Source: Paractinoplanes durhamensis
GTDB taxonomy: Bacteria; Actinomycetota; Actinomycetes; Mycobacteriales; Micromonosporaceae
Length of the DNA stretch: 64,000 nt
Direction of reading: 5' to 3'
NCBI RefSeq assembly: GCF_016862175.1
Contig: NZ_BOML01000003.1
Location: forward strand, 1 to 64,000
The translations under genes and the position numbers were made by a program. Below the pieces are notes generated by a model. It had not been told where the DNA came from. It did no database searches and saw only the letters and a list, made by a program, of their open reading frames with translations. Numbering within the stretch: position 1 is the first letter of the stretch; each line of letters opens with the position of its first letter. Shown here one piece after another: positions 40,356-51,109 of the stretch.

Positions 40356-42829
40356 ATCATCGGTAACGCCCTCGTCGCAGCCGCCGTTACGGGGAGCAAC
40401 TCCATGATCCGTTCGACGAAAAGGGCCGGGTCGTGGGCCCGGGCCACCACCTCGCGAGCTCGCCGGCTCTGCTCGGCGTACAACGCCCGATCGGCCCGGT
40501 AGCGGTCGATCAGCGGCCCCACCTCGGACCGGCCGCAGTAGACGGCCGCGTCGCCGTAGAGGCCCGCGTAGCGCTCCGGCATCACCACCACGCAGCCCAT
40601 CGCCGCTGCCTCGAGGGCCGGCCGGGAGTACCACTCGGCGCTCTCCGGTGAGGGAAAGTGCAGGTAGAAGTCGAGCTGATGGAGGAAGGGCCGGGGGTCG
40701 AGGTCGGCCGCGGAGTAACCGAGCCAGGCCCGCGGCAACGGGATGTCCGGCTCGGTGCGGGGCCGGTCGGGCAGCCGGATCCGCACATCCGCCTCCGGAA
40801 GCCGGCGACAGGCCGCGAGGGTGGCGGCGATGTCCGGCGGCCAACTGGCGGCATCGCAGAGGTCGGTGCCGGCGACCGCCGGGCCCGGTGCGGCGCCGGA
40901 CCGTTCGGAAACCCAGCCGGGCGCGGCGAGCGCGGTGGGGAAGTCGCGGTCGGCGAGGGTCACACCTTCTTGCGTACGCAAGGAAAGCCGCACCCCGGCA
41001 TCCTGCGGAACCCAGACGGGGTCTGTCCCGAAGAGCCGCCGTGCCGTCGCGGTGCAGGTCGCCGGCGCATAGCGATGATCGGTGCCGTCGCTGCGGACCG
41101 GCGCCCGGTCGGCCACCACGACCACCCGCCGCCCGGTGATCCGGCAGCCGGACGGCGCGAACTGCAGCACCGCCGCCTGCCGCACCAGCACCAGCGCGGC
41201 GTCGACCAGCTCGCCGGGCGCGACCCGGTCGACCTCCCCCTGATTGATCAGGTCCTGCACCGGCGCGCTGAGCGGCTGCCGCTTGAGATACACCCCGCGG
41301 GGCGACTCGAGGTGCAGCAGCGCCACCCGCATCCCGGCCGCCCGCAGCGCACCGATCTCGTCCAGCGCGGTCCGCTGCGCACTCTCCAGGAACCGCCAGT
41401 CGGCCACCATCAGCACGTCGTACTCGGCGACCTGCTCCGGATCGGCGCCGAGCAGATGCCCGGGCGCCGCGAACGGCCGGTCCGAGCCGTCGGCCGGCCG
41501 GGCCGCCGCCGCCACCCCGGCCAGGATCTGCTGGTGATAGCGCAGGTAGGCGGAGCTGTACGCGGTCCGCGCCGGATGCATCCAGTGCGGCTTGATCTCC
41601 GAGCGGGACAGCGACCCGGCCGACAGCCGGATCAGCGCGAGCGGCAGCGAGTCGAGGTGCCGCACCCGGCGCACCCCGAACGCGGCCTGGATCCGCCCGA
41701 TGTACTCGCTGTCGGCGGCCTTGCGCACCCGGTCGAAGTAGCCGACCCGGGACAGCACCGCGTTGCGCCGGATCAGCAGCGACGACGGGTTGAACCGGCC
41801 GCTGCGCACCCCCGGCCGGTTGAGCAGCAGATGGTCGGTGACGGCCAGCCCGTCCGAGGTGGTGGCGACCAGCCGCCGGTCCTCGAGCATCGGCGTGACC
41901 TGCAGCTCCAGCCGGCGCGGGTGGGACCAGTCGTCGGAGTCCTGGAACGCGGCGAACTCGCCGCCGGCCGCGTCCAGCCCGGCGTTGCGGGCCGCGTAGG
42001 TGCCGGCGTTGACGGCCAGCTTCACCAGCCGGATCCGGTCGCCGAGCGCGGTCGCCGCCCGCAGCACCTCGTCGTACTCCGGCGGGGACGCGTCGTCGAC
42101 GATGATGATCTCGACGTTGGCCCAGCTCTGGGCGAGGATCGACCGCACCGCGGTGAGCAGCCCGCGATCGGGACGGAACGCGGTCACCACCACCGAGACC
42201 CGGTGCGGGGTCTCGACCCGCTCGGCGGCCGGCGTGGCCAGCCGGTCGAACGGCACGCCGGCACCGTCGCCGACCACCGGGGCGGGCGCGGGCAGCAGGG
42301 CCTGAAAGTCACGCAGCCACGGCTCGACCGGCCGCTGCGCGACGAACGGGTTGAGCAGGTCGACCCGCAGCGCGCCGCGGGTCACCGGGTTCATCCGCCG
42401 ATAGCCGGACAGCAGTCGTTTCGCCTGTTCCGGGCCCTGATGGGCGAGCGCCATCTGGGTGTGCAGCGCCTGGTTGGCCGGGGACACCGCGGCCGCCCCG
42501 TAGGCCCGGCGGATCAGCTCGTACAGCGCGAGCGCGTCCTCCCGGTCGCCGGGCAGCAGCTCCTGCAGCGCGATGATCTGGGCCACCGCCGACACCAGGC
42601 CGACATCGGCGGTCCGCCGGCGGCGGCGCAGCCAGCGGCGATCGCCGCGCCGGGCCGCCGCGAGCAGATCGTCGAGGTTTCCTGAATCGCCGAGCGCGGC
42701 CCGCGCCATCAGCACCCGGGAGTCAGGCGTCCGGTTGCGGGAGGCGGTGGCGGTCAGCGCCAGCCGCAGCCGCGGACCGATCGCGCGAATGTGATCATCG
42801 AGCAGACCGGATGGATGTGGCTCCCGCAT
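40352..42829 (-). CDS. GT2 glycosyltransferase fused to a GT-B-like module (pair member B)
   Basis: An 825-residue paralogue of the gene at 36898-39231. The N-terminal helical part is followed by a GT2 domain with SVVVTAFRPDRGLLTAVRSI, IIVDDASPPEYDEVL, NAGTYAARNAGLDAAGGEF and FQDSDDWSHPRRL. The C-terminal GT-B-like module retains an EX7E-like pair in EWYSRPALEAAAMGCVVVM and the GLYGDAAVYCGRSEV segment, so both halves may be active. The ATG at 42829 gives MREPHPSGLLDDHIRAIG. Coupled by a 4-bp overlap to the methyltransferase-like gene downstream; glnD lies 44 bp upstream on the same strand. Confidence 0.82.
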   Translation of the reverse strand: MREPHPSGLLDDHIRAIGPRLRLALTATASRNRTPDSRVLMARAALGDSGNLDDLLAAARRGDRRWLRRRRRTADVGLVSAVAQIIALQELLPGDREDALALYELIRRAYGAAAVSPANQALHTQMALAHQGPEQAKRLLSGYRRMNPVTRGALRVDLLNPFVAQRPVEPWLRDFQALLPAPAPVVGDGAGVPFDRLATPAAERVETPHRVSVVVTAFRPDRGLLTAVRSILAQSWANVEIIIVDDASPPEYDEVLRAATALGDRIRLVKLAVNAGTYAARNAGLDAAGGEFAAFQDSDDWSHPRRLELQVTPMLEDRRLVATTSDGLAVTDHLLLNRPGVRSGRFNPSSLLIRRNAVLSRVGYFDRVRKAADSEYIGRIQAAFGVRRVRHLDSLPLALIRLSAGSLSRSEIKPHWMHPARTAYSSAYLRYHQQILAGVAAAARPADGSDRPFAAPGHLLGADPEQVAEYDVLMVADWRFLESAQRTALDEIGALRAAGMRVALLHLESPRGVYLKRQPLSAPVQDLINQGEVDRVAPGELVDAALVLVRQAAVLQFAPSGCRITGRRVVVVADRAPVRSDGTDHRYAPATCTATARRLFGTDPVWVPQDAGVRLSLRTQEGVTLADRDFPTALAAPGWVSERSGAAPGPAVAGTDLCDAASWPPDIAATLAACRRLPEADVRIRLPDRPRTEPDIPLPRAWLGYSAADLDPRPFLHQLDFYLHFPSPESAEWYSRPALEAAAMGCVVVMPERYAGLYGDAAVYCGRSEVGPLIDRYRADRALYAEQSRRAREVVARAHDPALFVERIMELLPVTAAATRALPMM

Positions 42830-42873
42830 GCCACGACCAACGCGCCCGGGACGAGCAGGTGACGCGGTCGATT

Positions 42874-45147
42874 TCAGACCGCGCCGAGCACCGCCGCCTG
42901 CACCCGGTCCCGCTCGGCCTGCTCGGTCCACGAACCGACCAGGTAGAACGCGTCCACCACGTCGCCGCCGAGGGTGGAGATGCGGGCCGCGCGGACCACC
43001 GCACCGGCCTCGTCCAGCGCCGTCGCCACCCGATAGAGCAACCCGGCCGAGTCGGCCGCGCGCAGCTCCAGCACGGCCGCGTCGGTGGCCGCGTCCCGCT
43101 GCCACACCACCCGGGGCTGGGCGGTGCCGCCGCGGGCGCTCATCGCCCGGGCCCGCACCCGCTGGGTCACCGACACGTCCCCGGCCGCGACCCGGCGCAG
43201 GTCGGCGGCGAGCGCCACCGGGTCGTACGGCGAGCCGTAGCGCGGCTGGGTGAAGAACTCGACGATGGCCCGGCCGTCGACGGTGGACGCGTTCGCGCCG
43301 ACCACGTCGAGCCGGTGCATGGCCAGGCAGGCGGCGACCGCCCCGAGCAGGCCACGCCGGTCGGCGGCGGCCACCGCGACCCGGTCGCCGTCCAGGTGCA
43401 CGGCCGGCAGGTCGCCCTCGAGTAGCTCCGGGTCGGGGGCCGGCGGTTCAGGCAGCTCGCCGGTGTCCAGCGCGGTGTGCACCCGGCGGACCAGCTCGGC
43501 CATCAACCGGCCCTTCCAATCCGACCAGGCGGCCGGGCCGGTGGCGTGCGAGTCGGCCAGGGCCAGCGCGTGCAGCAGGTCGAGGGTGGCGGTGTCGCCG
43601 ACCTTCTCGGCCACGGTGGAAATGGTCACCGGGTCGCTCAGGTCGCGGCGGGTGGCCACGTCCGGCAGCAGCAGGTGCAGCCGGACCAGCTTCTCGATGG
43701 TGGCCACGTCGGCCGACGGCAGGCCGATCCGGGTAGCGATGTCGGCGGCGATCGGCGCGCCCACGGTGCTGTGGTCGCCGGGCAGGCCCTTGCCGACGTC
43801 GTGCAGGAACGCGCCGATCAGCAGCAGGTCGGGGCGGTCCACCTCACGGGCGTACGCGGTGGCCTCGTAGGCGGCCTGCACCAGGTGCCGGTCGAGAGTG
43901 AAGCGGTGTACCGGGTGGTGCTGCGGCAGGCTGCGCATCCGGGCCCACTCGGGCAGCCAGGCGTCGATCAGCCCGTACCGGTCGCAGGTTTCCCAGGCGG
44001 GCAGCAGGCCCGGGCCGGAGCCGAGCAGCGAGACCAGAGCGGCGCGGGCGGCGGGCGGCCACGGGGTCGGCAGCGGCGGGCAGAAGGCCGCGAGCCACTC
44101 GCTGGTGGCGCGGGCGATCGGCAGCCGCACGGTGGCGGCAGCGGCGGCCACCCGCAGCGACAGGCTCGGGTCCGGGATCGGGCCGATGGCAGTACGCGCG
44201 AGCACCAGCTCGCCGTCCTGCTCGACCACGTCCCGGGCGACCGGCCGGCGGGTGGGAGTTCCGGGGGTGTGGCCACGGCGGCGCCCGGCGCGGAGCCGGT
44301 CGGCGGCCCGCCAGGCGTCGTCGACCGCGTGCGCGATGGTCCGGGCGTCCCCGGCGACCCGGCGGAGCAGCGTGTCGCCGTCGTCGAGGTCGAGCAGTTC
44401 GGCGACCGCGCCGCGCTCCTGGGCGACCAGCCGGTCCACCCGGCGGCCGACGGCCAGGTGCAGGGCGTCGCGGGTATCGAGCAGGCGCAGCCCGGCGGCG
44501 CGGACCGCGGGGCGCATGGTGTCGGCCACCCCGGCCCGGCCGATGCCGCGCAGGATGGTCACGTCGCGCAGCCCGCCGGCCGCCTCCTTGAGGTCGCCCT
44601 CGAGCAGGAAGGCCAGCTCGCCGTGGCTCGCCCAGCGGGTGGTGGTGATCTCCTTGAGCTGCGGCATGAGCCGGACGGCGGTGCGCCGCCACTGATCGCC
44701 GGCGGCCGCGATGAGCTCACCGGAGAGGGCCGCGTCGCCGGCCACGTGCCGGGCGTCGAGCAGGCCGAGGGCGACCTTGACGTCGTCGTGCGCGACCGAC
44801 AGCGCCTCCGGCAAGGTGCGCACGGAGTGGTCGAGGCCGAGCCGGGCGTCCCAGATCGGGTACCAGAGTGCGGAGGCGATCCGGTCGATCCCGGCCGTGC
44901 CGTTGTGCAGCAGCACCAGGTCGAGGTCGCTGTAGGGAGCGCAGTCACGCCGGCCGAGCCCGCCGACTGCCAGCAGGCTGACGCCGGGCAGGTGCCCGGG
45001 GAAGATAGCGGTCAGCCAAGCATCGAGCGCCGCAGCCCGATCGATCCGGGCCGCGGCGCCGATGTGCAGCTTGAGCTTCTCGTTGTCGAGCGAGCCGCCG
45101 ACCGGCACCACGGGCGGGGCCGGCGGCTCACTGGACATGTTGTTCAT
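42874..45147 (-). CDS. glnD: [Protein-PII] uridylyltransferase GlnD
   Basis: A 757-residue nitrogen sensor that modifies and demodifies the PII protein GlnK. In actinobacteria the modification is adenylylation rather than uridylylation in several species. The nucleotidyltransferase domain has GGLGRRDCAPYSDLDLVLLH, the HD domain has LIGAFLHDVGKGLPGDHSTV, and two ACT domains fill the C-terminus (VAVAAADRRGLLGAVAA, VLELRAADSAGLLYRVATAL). ATG 45147 (MNNMSSEPP) or 45138. It is the third gene of amtB-glnK-glnD, 13 bp after glnK. Confidence 0.95.
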   Translation of the reverse strand: MNNMSSEPPAPPVVPVGGSLDNEKLKLHIGAAARIDRAAALDAWLTAIFPGHLPGVSLLAVGGLGRRDCAPYSDLDLVLLHNGTAGIDRIASALWYPIWDARLGLDHSVRTLPEALSVAHDDVKVALGLLDARHVAGDAALSGELIAAAGDQWRRTAVRLMPQLKEITTTRWASHGELAFLLEGDLKEAAGGLRDVTILRGIGRAGVADTMRPAVRAAGLRLLDTRDALHLAVGRRVDRLVAQERGAVAELLDLDDGDTLLRRVAGDARTIAHAVDDAWRAADRLRAGRRRGHTPGTPTRRPVARDVVEQDGELVLARTAIGPIPDPSLSLRVAAAAATVRLPIARATSEWLAAFCPPLPTPWPPAARAALVSLLGSGPGLLPAWETCDRYGLIDAWLPEWARMRSLPQHHPVHRFTLDRHLVQAAYEATAYAREVDRPDLLLIGAFLHDVGKGLPGDHSTVGAPIAADIATRIGLPSADVATIEKLVRLHLLLPDVATRRDLSDPVTISTVAEKVGDTATLDLLHALALADSHATGPAAWSDWKGRLMAELVRRVHTALDTGELPEPPAPDPELLEGDLPAVHLDGDRVAVAAADRRGLLGAVAACLAMHRLDVVGANASTVDGRAIVEFFTQPRYGSPYDPVALAADLRRVAAGDVSVTQRVRARAMSARGGTAQPRVVWQRDAATDAAVLELRAADSAGLLYRVATALDEAGAVVRAARISTLGGDVVDAFYLVGSWTEQAERDRVQAAVLGAV

Positions 45148-45160
45148 TCAGGGCGTCAGA

Positions 45161-46899
<1,739 letters not shown>

Positions 46900-46994
46900 G
46901 CTGCCTCCTCCCGAAATTTTGAGGTGTCCTCACACACGACCCACGCGGCGGCGTCGCCAGTCGGCCGGTTCGGCGCAAAGGTTTCCGGTCAGCT

Positions 46995-47033
46995 GTTTCA
47001 CGCACGGTCTACGCGCGATTTCCGGCGCGTGAC
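46995..47033 (-). promoter_or_regulatory. Candidate GlnR box upstream of amtB
   Basis: On the minus strand the region reads GTCAC-N6-GAAAT-N6-TAGAC-N7-GAAAC. This closely follows the actinobacterial GlnR pattern gTnAC-n6-GaAAC repeated twice. It lies about 95-135 bp before the amtB start, where GlnR activates amtB-glnK-glnD in Streptomyces during nitrogen limitation. One half-site is imperfect and one spacer is a base long. Confidence 0.6.
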
Positions 47034-47149
47034 GGGTTGTTTCGTACGTGTGAAGAAACTCTCACAGCCTCACCGGCGAAACACCCTGAACTGGGACAAT
47101 AGCCTCGGAATTTCGACAACCGTCTAACCGAAAGATTGTCAACAGCCGA

Positions 47150-47947
47150 TCAACGGAGGGCGTATTCCAGGGTATGACGCTCGTAATCGAGCAGCCGCAA
47201 ATCGCGCATCGGACGCCGCAGATGCCCCTTGTGCACAATGCGCACGAAGGCCGGATCACCGGCCGCGGCCATCCGCCGGATGCCCTCGACGTGGTCCACG
47301 ATCCGCTTCCGGATCGTCCGCACCAGGCGGTGCCGGTCGCGCGGGATCAACCCGTACGCGTCCGCGAAGAGCCGCAGCCGCCGCGGCCGGTTGGGCCGCT
47401 TCCAGCCCAGCGTGTACGAGTCCCGGTCGCTGAACAGCGGCACCCAGGTCCACGCCGCATAGGCCACGTCGTAGATGCGCGCCCCCGGCGAGGCCAGGTC
47501 GAAGTCGATCAGGGCAAGCGTGCCGTCCGGCCGCCAGACCACGTTGTGCGGCGCGGCGTCGTGGTGGCAGATCACCTCGGTGTCCGGCGGCGGCGGCCCG
47601 AACGACCGCCACACCGCGCCCGGCGGCGGCACGAAGCCATATTGCGCGTCGTGGAACATCCGCAGCATCGTCGCGACCGTGACCAGCGCTTCCTCGGTCA
47701 CCCAGTGCGGCGCCAACGGGTATTCACCGCACTCGCCGTCGAGGTAGGAGAGGACCTCCCGGCCCTTCTCGTCTATCCCCAGGGCATGCGGCGACCCGGT
47801 GAAACCGACCCGCTCAAGGTGGTTGAGCAGGCCGTGCACGGCCGGCGTCCACGGACCGGTGTTACGCCGGACGGTGTCGCCGACGCGCGAGACCGTGCTG
47901 ACGTTGCCGCCGTGGAGCGGAATCTCCCGCACCGGCTCCTGCGTCAC
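47150..47947 (-). CDS. Aminoglycoside phosphotransferase/choline kinase-like protein (APH family)
   Basis: A 265-residue kinase-like protein. Brenner motif VICHHDAAPHNVVWRPDG supplies the catalytic Asp, followed by LALIDFDLASPGARIYDVAY with the metal-binding Asp. An N-lobe with the SYLDGE hinge precedes. Small-molecule kinase of unknown substrate; similarity to resistance enzymes is at fold level only. The GTG at 47947 sits at good distance from GGGGAGG; a TTG at 47950 is possible. It lies between ftsY (33 bp upstream) and the amtB promoter. Confidence 0.83.
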   Translation of the reverse strand: MTQEPVREIPLHGGNVSTVSRVGDTVRRNTGPWTPAVHGLLNHLERVGFTGSPHALGIDEKGREVLSYLDGECGEYPLAPHWVTEEALVTVATMLRMFHDAQYGFVPPPGAVWRSFGPPPPDTEVICHHDAAPHNVVWRPDGTLALIDFDLASPGARIYDVAYAAWTWVPLFSDRDSYTLGWKRPNRPRRLRLFADAYGLIPRDRHRLVRTIRKRIVDHVEGIRRMAAAGDPAFVRIVHKGHLRRPMRDLRLLDYERHTLEYALR

Positions 47948-47983
47948 CAACGGCCTCCCCGTATCTGTCCTGAAGCTTCGAGA

Positions 47984-49183
47984 CTAACCGTCGGAACCAA
48001 GCAACGCCTCGACGAACGCGGCCGGCTCGAACGGGGCCAGGTCGTCCGGACCCTCGCCGAGACCCACCAGCTTGACGGGAATACCCAGCTTGCGCTGCAC
48101 GGCGATGACGATGCCGCCCTTCGCGGTGCCGTCGAGTTTGGTCAGCACGACACCCGTCACATCCACCACTTCCGTGAACACGCGGGCCTGCTCGAGCCCG
48201 TTCTGTCCGGTCGTGGCGTCCAGAATCAGCAGCGTCTCGTCGACCGGCCCGTGCTTCTCCACGACCCGCTTGACCTTGCCCAGCTCGTCCATGAGACCGA
48301 CCTTGTTCTGCAGCCGGCCGGCCGTGTCGATCAGGACCGTGTCGATACCGGTGTCGATGCCCCGCTTGACCGCGTCGAACGCCACGCTGGCCGGGTCACC
48401 GCCCTCCGGCCCGCGCACGGTCTCGGCACCGACCCGCTCACCCCAGGTGGCCAGCTGCTCGGCGGCCGCGGCCCGGAAGGTGTCGGCCGCGCCGAACAGC
48501 ACGGTCCGCCCGTCGGCGATCAGCACCCGGCCGATCTTCCCGCAGGTGGTGGTCTTGCCGGCGCCGTTGACCCCGACCACCAGCAGCACCGCCGGGCGGC
48601 CGTCGTGCGGGGCGGTCTTCAGCGAGCGGTCCATCTCGGGCTCCAGCGCCGCGGTCAGCTCCTCGGCCAGCTGGGCGCGCACCTCGGCGACCGTGCGGGT
48701 GCCGAGCACCCGGACCCGCTCCCGCAGCCGCTCGACGAGCGCCTGGGTGGCCTCCACGCCGACATCCGCACTGATCAGGCTGTCCTCGATCTCCTCCCAG
48801 GCGTCCTCGTCCAGGTGATCACGGGACAGGACGCTGAGCAGGCCGCGGCCGAGCACGCTCTGCGAACGGGCCAGCCGGGCACGCAGCCGAACCAGTCGGC
48901 CGGCGGTCGGCTCCGGCGCCTCCAGCTGCGGCTTCGCCTCCTCGACCACCGCCGCCGGCGGCTCCTCGATCAGCGGCGGCAGCCCTTCGTCGGCCTCGGC
49001 CGGAACCACCAGCGACGGTGGTTCCTCCTCGGCCGGGCGCTCGAGGGTGGCGGTCCCCGTGCCTCCCTGCGACCCACCCTGAGACGGCGGCAGCTCACGG
49101 CGGCGCATCCGCGGCACCATGAGGCCGACACCACCGGCCACCAGGACGACGAGCAGGATGACTGCGGCGACCACGTATTCCAT
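47984..49183 (-). CDS. ftsY: Signal recognition particle receptor FtsY
   Basis: A 399-residue SRP receptor GTPase. An N-terminal transmembrane helix (MEYVVAAVILLVVLVAGGVG) anchors it, which is typical of actinobacterial FtsY. An acidic Pro/Glu-rich linker (30-90) precedes the NG domain with VVGVNGAGKTTTCGKIGRVL, VLIDTAGRLQNK and LTKLDGTAKGG. The ATG at 49183 is chosen. It works with Ffh encoded at 17549-19108. Confidence 0.96.
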   Translation of the reverse strand: MEYVVAAVILLVVLVAGGVGLMVPRMRRRELPPSQGGSQGGTGTATLERPAEEEPPSLVVPAEADEGLPPLIEEPPAAVVEEAKPQLEAPEPTAGRLVRLRARLARSQSVLGRGLLSVLSRDHLDEDAWEEIEDSLISADVGVEATQALVERLRERVRVLGTRTVAEVRAQLAEELTAALEPEMDRSLKTAPHDGRPAVLLVVGVNGAGKTTTCGKIGRVLIADGRTVLFGAADTFRAAAAEQLATWGERVGAETVRGPEGGDPASVAFDAVKRGIDTGIDTVLIDTAGRLQNKVGLMDELGKVKRVVEKHGPVDETLLILDATTGQNGLEQARVFTEVVDVTGVVLTKLDGTAKGGIVIAVQRKLGIPVKLVGLGEGPDDLAPFEPAAFVEALLGSDG

Positions 49184-49327
49184 GGCTGAAATCCTGACAG
49201 ATGAGCCGTCGGCGCGTGGCGTCGGCCGGACGAGTGGCGACTTCGCCACCTCTGACGGAGGATGGGACGCCCCCGGAAGCTCTGCGTGGAAGGCTCTCCC
49301 CATGCGCCCCAACCGGATGGCGGCTCA

Positions 49328-51031
49328 GTGACCGCTCATCTGCTCATCGGTCCCGTCCTGCGTCGCGTGGTCGGCGACCGCGCCACCATCTGGGTGGAAA
49401 CCACCGAGCCGGCCACCGTGCGGGTCGAGGCGGACGGCGGCGGCGCCGGCTCCGCGTCCACCTTTGCGGCGTACGGGCATCATTACGCGCTCGTGGTCGT
49501 CGAGGGCCTCACCCTCGGCGCGGACAGCACCTACCAGGTGCACCTGGACGACCGCCAGGTCTGGCCGGCGCCCGATTCGACGTACCCCCCGTCGTTGATC
49601 CGCACCCGCCCGGCGCCGGACGCCGAAATTCCGGAGGCCGAGGCCCCGGTCCGCCTGATCTTCGGCTCGTGCCGCGAGGCGACGCCGCACTCCAGCTCCC
49701 GCCACCTGCCGCCGGACGCGCTGGACGCCTACGCCCGCCGCCTGATGACCGACCCGAAGAACCCCGACCTGCGCCCCGACCTGATCGTCCTGCTCGGCGA
49801 CCAGGTCTACGCGGACAACACCTCGGCCAAGGTCAAGCGCTTCCTGCGGCGCCGCCGGGCGGCCGGTCACCAGGGCCCCCAGGACCAGGTGGTGACGTTC
49901 GACGAGTACACGAAGCTGTACCTGGAGTCGTGGCGCGACCCGGAGATCCGCTGGCTGCTCTCCACCGTCCCCAGCGTGATGATCTTCGACGACCACGAGC
50001 TGATCGACGACTGGAACACCTCCGAGTCCTGGCGCCGCGACATGGCCGCCGAGTCGTGGTGGATCGAGCGGATCACCGGCGGCCTCGCCTCCTACTGGGT
50101 CTACCAGCACCTGGGCAACCTCAGCCCCGACGAGCTGGCCGCCGACCCGCTGTTCGAGAAGGTGGCCGCGGCCGGCGACGCCACCGTCCTGCTGCACGAC
50201 TTCGGCCGCTCGGTGGACAGCGCGCTGGACGGCGAAACCACCCGCTACCAGTGGTCCTACTCCCTCGATCTGGGCCGCACCCGGCTGGTGATGCTCGACA
50301 ACCGCTGCAACCGCGTCCTCACCCCCGGCGCCCGCGAGATGCTGCCGGCCCGCGAATGGGCGTGGTTCGTCGACCAGGCCCACGGCGACTACGACCACCT
50401 GGTGGTCGGTTCCTCCCTGCCCTGGCTGATGCCGCCGGCGATCCACCACCTGGAGGCGTGGAACGAACGCACCGCCGACTCCGCCAACCCGCGGGTGGCG
50501 GCCTACGCGGAGAAGATCCGCCGGGCCTTCGACCTGGAGCACTGGGCGGCTTTCAGCCGATCCTTCGCTGCGCTGGGCGAGCTCTTCCGCCGGCTGGGTG
50601 AGGGCGGTGACGGCGCCCCACCCCACCGGGTGGGAGCAGGCGGAGCGTACGCCGCCCCCGCGACGATCTCGGTGCTCTCCGGCGACGTCCACCACTCGTA
50701 CGTGGCCCGGGCCGACCTCGGCGAGAGCATGCGGACCCCGGTCATGCAGCTGACCTGCTCGCCGGTGCACAACCAGGTCCCCGCGTTCATGCGCCCGCTG
50801 ATGCGCTTCAGCTGGTCACGGGCCGCCGCCCGGGGCGTGCGCGGCCTGGCCCGCTCGGCCGGCGTCCGCCGCCCCGCCTGGACCTGGAAGCGCGAGGCCG
50901 GCCCGTACTTCGGCAACGCGGTCAGCACCCTGCACCTGACCGGCCGGGACGCCACCGTCACCGTCGAGGGCACCGACAAGGACGGCAACCTGTTCAACGT
51001 GGCCGAGGTCGGCTACGGCCCATCGAAATAG
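49328..51031 (+). CDS. PhoD-like alkaline phosphatase/phosphodiesterase
   Basis: A 567-residue metallophosphatase of the PhoD type. An N-terminal fibronectin-like domain (TAHLLIGPVLRRVVGDRATI) precedes the catalytic core with VRLIFGSCREATPHS, DLIVLLGDQVYADN, VMIFDDHELIDDW (Asp-Asp-His-Glu), VVGSSLPWLMP and ISVLSGDVHHSYVAR. There is no visible signal peptide or twin-arginine motif, so it may be cytoplasmic, unlike classic PhoD. The GTG at 49328 is preferred over an upstream extension to 49262. Substrate unassigned. Confidence 0.88.
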   Translation: MTAHLLIGPVLRRVVGDRATIWVETTEPATVRVEADGGGAGSASTFAAYGHHYALVVVEGLTLGADSTYQVHLDDRQVWPAPDSTYPPSLIRTRPAPDAEIPEAEAPVRLIFGSCREATPHSSSRHLPPDALDAYARRLMTDPKNPDLRPDLIVLLGDQVYADNTSAKVKRFLRRRRAAGHQGPQDQVVTFDEYTKLYLESWRDPEIRWLLSTVPSVMIFDDHELIDDWNTSESWRRDMAAESWWIERITGGLASYWVYQHLGNLSPDELAADPLFEKVAAAGDATVLLHDFGRSVDSALDGETTRYQWSYSLDLGRTRLVMLDNRCNRVLTPGAREMLPAREWAWFVDQAHGDYDHLVVGSSLPWLMPPAIHHLEAWNERTADSANPRVAAYAEKIRRAFDLEHWAAFSRSFAALGELFRRLGEGGDGAPPHRVGAGGAYAAPATISVLSGDVHHSYVARADLGESMRTPVMQLTCSPVHNQVPAFMRPLMRFSWSRAAARGVRGLARSAGVRRPAWTWKREAGPYFGNAVSTLHLTGRDATVTVEGTDKDGNLFNVAEVGYGPSK

Positions 51032-51080
51032 GCTGCGCCGTTAGAAACAGGGCTGCGCCGCTAGAAACAGGGCTGCGCCG
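51031..51080. repeat. 20-bp direct repeat, 2.5 copies
   Basis: GGCTGCGCCGTTAGAAACAG is followed by GGCTGCGCCGCTAGAAACAG and then GGCTGCGCCG, directly after the PhoD-like stop codon. The unit has a 20-bp period. A different 20-bp array ends the DinB/HNH segment at 53301-53360. Confidence 0.8.
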
Positions 51081-51109
51081 ATCGCCGGGCGGGCGGCAGG
51101 ATGACCCGA

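Noticed and set aside
46981-47050. A parS-like site near the amtB promoter because of TGTTTCACG.
   Set aside because: Only half of the actinobacterial parS palindrome GTTTCACGTGAAAC is present; the sequence is better explained by the GlnR-type half-sites.
47150-47947. Annotation of the APH-fold protein as an antibiotic resistance gene.
   Set aside because: Fold-level similarity only; the family includes many metabolic kinases, and the location between ftsY and amtB gives no link to resistance.
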